From Carettochelys insculpta (lineage: Eukaryota; Chordata; Testudines; Carettochelyidae), in the NCBI RefSeq assembly GCF_033958435.1, contig NC_134138.1, positions 79,470,298 to 79,534,297 of the forward strand: DNA of 64,000 bases, in the 5' to 3' direction. The notes beneath the pieces were generated by a model, which saw only the letters and a program-made list of their open reading frames with translations, did no database searches and was not told the origin of the DNA. Below, one piece after another: positions 57,784 through 64,000 of the stretch. Position numbers and translations under genes: made by a program. How positions within the stretch are numbered: position 1 is the first letter of the stretch; each line of letters opens with the position of its first letter.

Positions 57784-60700
57784 TTAGTAGTAGTAGTAGT
57801 AGGCATCCTTCAGTCTGCATAGACTATGGATCGCGCCCTTTAAAGTTGCAATTGAGGACTTCATTTACAGCATCTATTGTGACTATGAAGACCCACATGA
57901 GAGTGACAGTCCTTGCTGCATCTCTTGCAGATGTTGTGGGTGTCTGGCAAGTCCTTATTGTGCTTTCTGTGTGCTCGCTTCTCCTCTGCTAGCTGTCTGA
58001 TCTTCATCTCGCCCTTCTGAAGGCCCTTGTGTAACCCCTGCTTCCATCTGCTGCGGTCGTCTGCTAGTTCTTCTCCAGTTGTCCAGCTCGATGTCTACCT
58101 CTCTGAGGTCTCTCTTTGCAGACATCTTTGTAGCGCAACTGGGGCATCCGGGAGGTCTTTTGCCAGAGGCTAGCTCACCATACAGGATGTCTTTTGGAAT
58201 CATTCCATCATTCATCCTGTGGACGTGGCCAAGCCAGCGGAGTTGACGCTGCCTGAGGAGGGTGTGCGTGGCTGGGATTCCAGCTTGCTCGAGGACGGCG
58301 GTGTTGGTCACTCTGTCCTTCCATGATATTCCAAGGATGCGCCTGAGGCAGCACAAGTGGAAGACATTCAGCCTCTTTTCCTGGCGGGCATACAGGGTCC
58401 AAGTCTCGCTGCCATAAAGGAGGGTGCTGAGGATGCAGGCTCTGTAGACTTGCATTTTGGTGTGAGTGTACAGCTTGTTGTTATTCCACACTCTCTTGCT
58501 GAGTCTGGACAGAGTTGTGGCCGCTTTTCCGATCCTCCTATTTAGTTCAGTGTCCAATGACAGGGTGTCAGTGATGGTGGACCCGAGGTAAACGAACTCG
58601 TGGACGACCTCTAACGTATAGTTGTCAATGCTGATTGATGGGGATTCAGCAACATCCTGACCGAGTACGTTTGTCTTCTTTAGGCTGATGGTAAGCCCAA
58701 AGTCCTTGCACACTTTGGAGAACTGATCCAGAAGTTTTTGAAGCTGGTCTTCTGTGTGAGACACAACAGCAGCATCGTCTGCGAACAGCATGTCTCTGAT
58801 GAGGACTTCTTGCACCTTAGACTTAGCTTTCAGCTGTGCAAGGTTAAACAGTTTCCCATCAGATCTTGTGTGCAGCAAGATGCCCTCTGTTGAAGATCCA
58901 AAGGCATGCTTCAGGAGGAGTGCGAAGAAGATCCCGAACAATGTCGGAGCAAGCACGCATCCTTGTTTGACGCTGCTTCTGATTCTGAAAGCATCCAATA
59001 ATGCACCATCATATTGGATGGTTCCTCTCATGTCTTCATGGAACGACTGGATCATCTTGAGTAACCGTGGAGGACAGCCTATCTTGTGGAGCAGTTTGAA
59101 CAGACCATCCCTGCTGACCAAGTCAAAGGCCTTGGTCAGGTTGATGAAGGCTATGTAGAGTGGCTTTCTCTGCTCCCTGCGCTTCTCCTGCAGCTGCCGT
59201 ATTGAGAAGACCATGTGAACAGTAGACCTCTCTGCGCAGAATCCGCACTGCGATTCAGGGTGCACCCTCTCAGCAATCTTCTGGAGTCTGCCAAGGATGA
59301 CACGAGCGAACAGTTTACCAGTGACACTTAGGAGGGAGATTCCATGGTAGTTGTTGCAGTCACTTCTGTCTCCTTTGTTCTTATACAATGTTACAATGTT
59401 AGCGTCGCGCATATCCTGTGGAACCTCACCCTCTTTCCAGCACAGGCACACTAGCTCATGTAGGGGTTCCAGGAGTGCGTCCGCGGCACATTTGATTACC
59501 TCTGGTGGTATACCATCCTGACCAGGGGCCTTTCCTGCTGCAATGCTGTCGATGGCTCTCTTCAGTTCATCCACAGTTGGTTCCTGATCCAGTTCGTCCA
59601 TTACTGGTAGGAGCTCGACGGCATCGAGGGCTGCGTCAACCACAACGTTCTCGCGTGAGTACAGCTCGGAGTAGTGCTCAACCCAGCGCTCCATCTGTTT
59701 GGCTTTGTCAGCAATGACTTCACCAGATTTGGATTTCAGAGGTGCCATCTTGTTCTGGGTGGGTCCTAATGCCTTCCTCATACCCTCATACATTCCTCTG
59801 AGATTACCAAAGTCGGCACAGGTCTGGATGCTGCTGCATAGCTGGAGCCAGTGGTTGTTGGCACAGTGCCTGGCTGTCTGCTGTACTGTTCTTCTGGCCT
59901 CTGTAAGTGCTTGCTGGGTACTCTGGCTCGGTGAGCGTTTGTACTCCAGGAGTGCAGCGCGCTTCTTTTCAATGACTGGAATCATCTCATCGGAGTTAGC
60001 TTCTAACCAGTCGTTCATGTTTCTAGCTCTTCTTCCAAACCCCGACACGGCCGTGTTGTAAACTGTATCCCTCAGATGTTGCCATTTGGATGTTGCATCG
60101 GCGCCCCCAGGGCCACTGCGCAGATTTTCCTGGAGGGTCCCTCTGAACTTTTCAGCTTTCTCCAAGTTTGCCGTCTTTCTGGCGTCAGTGCGGGGCCTTC
60201 CAGCAGGTTTAGAGTGGTACAGCTTCTTGGGTCTCAGCTTGAGCTTGGAGCAAACTAGCGAGTGATCTATATCACAGTCAGCACTATGATAGCTGCGTGT
60301 CAGAAGGATGTTTTTGAGGTTATTACGCCCAGTGATGACCACATCTAGTTGATGCCAGTCCTTCGAGCGTGGGTGTCTCCACGACACTCTGTGCTGTGGC
60401 TTCGTTCAGAAGAATGTGTTTGTGATGCACAGATTGTGGTACGTGCACAGTTCAAGGAGAAGCTGTCCATTGTCATTCATTTTTCCCACACCGAAGTGTC
60501 CTAAGTAGGAAGACCATGAGGCCCAATCAGCTCCAACTCTTGCATTGAAGTCACCCAAGATGTACAGTTGTTCACGAGCAGGTATTTGCGCTACTGCAGC
60601 ACTAAGCACGTCATAGAACTTGTCTTTTACTTCTGGTGTGGCGTGCAGGGTTGGAGCATAAACGCTGATCAGGTGGACAGGACCAGCGCAAGTTTGAAGT

Positions 60701-61704
60701 GTGATCCGAAGAAGTCTTTCTGATCCGCCCATGACTAAATCAACCATTTGTAGAAGGGTGTTTCTGACAGCAAAGCCAACACCATGCTCTCTGGGTTCTT
60801 CTTGGGCTTTACCCTGCCAGAAAAAGGTGTAGTCCTTTTCCTTTAGAGATCCCGAATCTGCAAGTCACGTCTCTTGCAGTGCAGCGATATCAACTCTGAG
60901 CCTCTTCAGTTCCTCGTTGATGACAGCGGTCTTGCGGGTGTCAGTGATGGCCTGAAGATCTTCAGTCAAGCCGGTCAGCATGGTCCGCACATTCCAGCAA
61001 GCAAGCTTAAATTGTTGATGTTTCTCATTTCTTGTTGATTTTCTTATTGGTTTGCCTGGTGCCCAAATTTCAGTCACTTGTCAGGTTCAGGAACCTTAAG
61101 CCTCATGCTCCCAGCGAGGCATGTGAACTGTGGTGGGACAGTACCCTATTGGCTGGGGGCTGCCCAGCTTGAGGCGGGTGGTGACTGTCCAGTGAGATGC
61201 AATTATCTCTCCCACCGTCGAAGGCAACCCCTGGCGCTTGTTCTCTACGCCAGTTGAGCAAGAGCTTATAACTGGTATCTGTTGCCTCCCATGTTGATGC
61301 AATGCTGTTCAGCGATGCTGGAGTACCTCTCCGGGCGCAAGCCTGGGCACTTATTATGGAGACTCTGGGCTGCCCAGACACCAGTGTGCCCCTCTCGGCT
61401 TTACTGATATAGTCCAAAGGAGAGGATAACCTCCACGTCTGGTACCAGCTCAGCTGCAGGAGTTGCCAGGACAGTGCCAGAAGTTGACACAGAACCGCCT
61501 TCGGACTCCACTCCGGATTTTCTGTCAGGGTTTACTCCCTTAGCCTTTCTCCTTCCCAGGATAACCCACAAGGCAGTGGGGTGTGGAGAATGTGATTAAG
61601 GATCCCACTACTTCATACCTCTCTGTCACCACGAGTCACCATAGCTCCCTGCAGAGCAATGACCTCATATCTCCAGGACCCTCCTCCCCACCTTTTTGTC
61701 ATGA
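57784..61704 (-). mobile_element. Nearly full-length LINE nested in H3
   Basis: Runs on the minus strand from about 61704 to a (CTA)n tail at 57785-57802. H3 sequence stops at 'tatatagtttgta' and resumes at 'tacctgcccccccatg', so little or nothing of H3 was lost. A clear target duplication is not visible; a two-base TA overlap is possible. The element has about 630 bp of 5' leader, one long ORF with endonuclease and reverse transcriptase, a short 3' UTR and a trinucleotide tail. This layout fits RTE-like or related endonuclease-type LINEs, but the clade is not certain. Confidence 0.85.
57861..61077 (-). pseudogene. LINE endonuclease-reverse transcriptase ORF
   Basis: One frame runs from ATG 61077 to near 58070, interrupted by only two TGA codons (60867-60865 and 60408-60406). 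The N-terminal endonuclease has FKLACWNVRTM, LQET and YILGDFNARVG, the signatures of an apurinic-type nuclease. The reverse transcriptase follows with MRDANIVTLYKNKGDRSDC, YIAFINLTKAF, SSVKQGCVLAPTLFGIFF and the catalytic MLFADDAAVVSH. A one-base deletion near 58070 shifts the frame. The other frame continues to a C2H2-like knuckle (CKRCSKDC) and stops at 57861. The 810-codon open stretch 60387-57955 is the core of this ORF. Its host-gene look-alikes annotated as craniofacial development protein 2-like arise from such LINEs. Confidence 0.88.
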
Positions 61705-61963
61705 TACCTGCCCCCCCATGTAAATAGTTCTCCCCTTCCTTGTGTTCCACTGTTTTTTGGTTATCCATATCATGTATAATGTTTATATTTGTTGTAATAA
61801 TATAATAATAAGAATTCAACGTTTTGTGGTTTCACGAAAAACAGGTCTATTTTTATTTGCAAGAAAAGTTTGGGGGGGTGCCCTTGGGTGCTCTGTGATG
61901 TGGGCATAGAGGCAGGGAGTGTTGTGGAGGATGGTGGGGGTGCAGTGGGGGGCCTGCCAGCGT

Positions 61964-63334
61964 TCACCCCGCTGCCTGGTCAAAATGGGCCCGCAGGGCC
62001 TCCCGGACCCGGATCCCCTCGGGGTCCACCTGGAGACTGGAGGCAACAGGTGGCTGCACGTCAGCCCTGCCAGCCTCCACAGCCCAGCCCTGAAAGAATG
62101 CCTCCCCCTTGCTCTCCACCAGGTTGTGGAGGGTGCTGCATGCACCCACAATCTGGGGGATGTTGGTGGGGCCCGCAACAGGACGGGTGAGGAAACACCT
62201 CCAGCGCCCTTTGAGGTGGCCAAATGTGCGCTCCACCACCTGGCGCGCATGGTTCAGGCGCATGTTAAAGCGCTCCTGGCTGGCTGACAGATGGCCTGTG
62301 TAAGGGTGCATGAGCCAGGGCCAGAAGGGGTACGCTGCGTCTGTGACAACGCAGAGGGGCATCGTGGTGTCCCCCACAGGGATCTCCCACTGGGGGATGT
62401 AGATCCCCACCTCCAGCCGGCGGCACAGGCCCGAATTCCTGAATACCTGGGCGTCGTGGGTGCTGCCAGGCCAGCCAACATAAACGTCCAGGAAGTGGCC
62501 CTGGCTGTCCACCAAGGCCTGGAGGACCACTGAATGGTAGCCCTTCCTGTTCAAGAAGCGTCCTCCACTGCGCTCCGGGGCACGGATGGGGATATGGGTC
62601 CCATCCAGAGCACCAAAGCAATTTGGGAAGCCCAGGGTGGCAAACCCCATGATGGCGGCATCCGGGTCCCTGATCCGCACGAGCCTGTGGAGGAGCAGGG
62701 TGCTGACGGCGTGGACGACCTGCAGGGGAAGGACATGGGAGAGCACCAATGAGGGGTGTGCAGAGTGTGTCTGGCCCTCCATCCCCAGGGCTCCCCTCCC
62801 CTCCCCTTCCAGGGCTGCCTCCCCCTCCCCATGGGTCCTCTTACCTCCATGAGGACAGCCCCAACGGTGGCCTTGCTGACGCCAAACTGCTGCCCCATGG
62901 ATCGGTAGCTGTCTGGAGTGGCTAGCTTCCAGACAGCGATGCCGACTTGTTTCTCCATGCTGAGGGCATGCCGCATGGCGGTGTCCTGGTGCCTCAGCGC
63001 GGGGCTGAGCCACTGGCAGAGCTCCAGAAATGTCTGCAGGCTCATACGAAAGTTCTGGAGCCAGCGGTCGTCATCCCACTCGCCGAGCACCAGCCGCTCC
63101 CACCAGTCGGTGCTCGTGGGGTAGCTCCACAGCCGGCGGCGTGTGCGGTGGGCGGGGGGGTGGGGGGTAGCAGGGTCTGGGGGTTGCTTCCTCCTCCCCT
63201 GGGGGCAGCTCCTCTTCCATGAAGAAAAGGTGATCAGCTGCCTCCTGCATGGCATTGAGCAGGGCGAGCACTGCTCCTGCAGGGGCAGCTGGGTGGACCT
63301 CTGGCTGCTGCTGCTGCTGCTGCTGGGGGTCCAT
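61964..63334 (-). pseudogene. Harbinger DDE transposase gene (H3), best core
   Basis: The N-terminus begins at 63334 with polyglutamine. A one-base frame change falls at about 63145-63180, after which TSTDWWERLVLGEWDDDRW and YRSMGQQFGVSKATV are open to the donor after 62845 (GTAAGAG). The acceptor CTGCAG precedes 62719. Exon 2 (62719-61964, 252 codons) is open throughout and holds all catalytic residues: GALDGTHIPI, VGWPGSTHDAQVFRNSG and RQVVERTFGHLKGRW. It ends AHFDQAAG like its sisters. AATAAA lies at 61857-61852 on the minus strand. So only the N-terminal shift visibly disables it. Its product would cut and join element ends together with the SANT partner. Confidence 0.9.
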
Positions 63335-63662
63335 AACTGCTTCGCCGAGGTGTGCGTGCCTATGGCTCTGCAGACCACGTGCTGTGCAGGCTGAGTGTGT
63401 CTGGGAGGGGCCCTTTAAGGGAGCGGCTAGCTGTTGCCCCGGAAGTGCTAGTCCACCCTGTGACCCTGTCTGCAGCTGTTCCTGGCACCCTTACTTCAAT
63501 GTGTGCCGCTTTGGCATGTTGACGCTCCCCCGCAGCGCCTACTTCGATGTGGTGCTGCCCAACATCGACGTTGAACGTCGATGGCACCAGCCCTGGAGGA
63601 CGCGTAGACGTTATTCATCGAAATAAGCTATTTCGATGTAGCATACACGTGTAGACGTAGCC

Positions 63663-64000
63663 ACTGTGTGTATATTATCCTCTTCAAGGAATAACAGACT
63701 TAATATAACATGTTGTATATAGAAAAGGATGGGGCAGTAAAACATACACAGACCTGGAGAAAAATCTCAGACTGGGAATGTCCTGTGATCACCTTGCAGT
63801 ATGACTAAGGCAGGAGAGAACCAGAGTGTAACCCAGATATGGTTAGCAGGTTGCAGTTTCACAGAGATAGTCAAGATGTGGCCTGCATCCTGGAAGGCTG
63901 TTTGTGAATGGCCCAGGTGCAAGGTTCTTCACCAAGCATTGTAAGGCACCCAAGGTTGCAGGAGAAGGGCGACACAGCTGCCCATCAGTCTGGATTGTAC
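63663..64000. other. Non-coding flank of H3
   Basis: No gene or recognised repeat in the last 338 bases. Confidence 0.5.

Larger units (their letters stand above)
55736..63662. mobile_element. PIF/Harbinger-type transposon copy H3, LINE nested
   Basis: Left end AGCTGCATGTATACGTGCC, right end CACGTGTAGACGTAGCC, with a perfect ACT target duplication (55733-55735 and 63663-63665). Without the nested LINE it would be about 4.0 kb, matching H2. It carries the same convergent SANT and transposase genes. The LINE (57784-61704) separates their 3' ends without touching coding parts. Its transposase exon 2 is the best preserved of the three copies. The palindrome CGACGTTGAACGTCG occurs identically near both ends. 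Confidence 0.92.

Noticed and set aside
57785..57802. TAG repeat as an independent microsatellite
   Set aside because: Its position at the end of the LINE 3' UTR, with a stub of the same tail at 4650, shows it is the LINE tail.
57955..60387. 810-codon open frame as a host gene
   Set aside because: It contains LINE reverse transcriptase motifs, continues an upstream endonuclease, ends in a trinucleotide tail and has two other copies in the window.
1..64000. tRNA, rRNA and retroviral genes
   Set aside because: No cloverleaf with A and B boxes, no rRNA segment, and no LTR pair or gag-pol-env frames were recognised by eye. A covariance-model and profile search would be needed to exclude small RNA genes.

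Overview
The window is vertebrate nuclear DNA. Reptile-type CR1 LINE tails, several PIF/Harbinger DNA transposons with terminal repeats starting GGCTACGTCTACAC, and a host gene with GT-AG introns all point to a turtle or a close sauropsid relative. I infer the order Testudines from the repeat style; the sequence does not fix the species. There is no sign of bacterial or viral gene organisation.

One single-copy host gene can be recognised, on the minus strand. Short exons at 43474-43370, 36245-36153 and 36056-35957 splice in frame into the start of a small PPDPF-family protein, most likely PPDPFL (C8orf22 in human). A TATA box and a first non-coding exon lie in a GC/CpG-rich island at about 43.6-44.3 kb. 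The last coding exon is uncertain; a candidate lies near 34.4 kb.

Mobile DNA makes up most of the other recognisable features. Three related Harbinger-type elements occupy 27388-32059 (H1), 36367-40383 (H2, inside the long PPDPFL intron) and 55736-63662 (H3). Each carries two convergent spliced genes: a Myb/SANT-like DNA-binding gene on the plus strand and a DDE transposase on the minus strand. H3 is interrupted by an almost full-length LINE (57784-61704). Every copy is broken, each in different places. About ten short foldback elements share similar termini, and five show clean or near-clean 3-bp target duplications. They look like non-autonomous relatives. Remnants of three further SANT-gene elements lie near 13, 17 and 47 kb.

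Other layers are two more fragments of the H3-type LINE lineage (3559-4657 and 52820-54235, the second split by a foldback element), CR1 tails and one CR1-like reverse transcriptase remnant (23.7-25.0 kb), and a hAT-type element with a perfect 8-bp target duplication (41032-42187). The remaining AT-rich intervals show no gene I can support.
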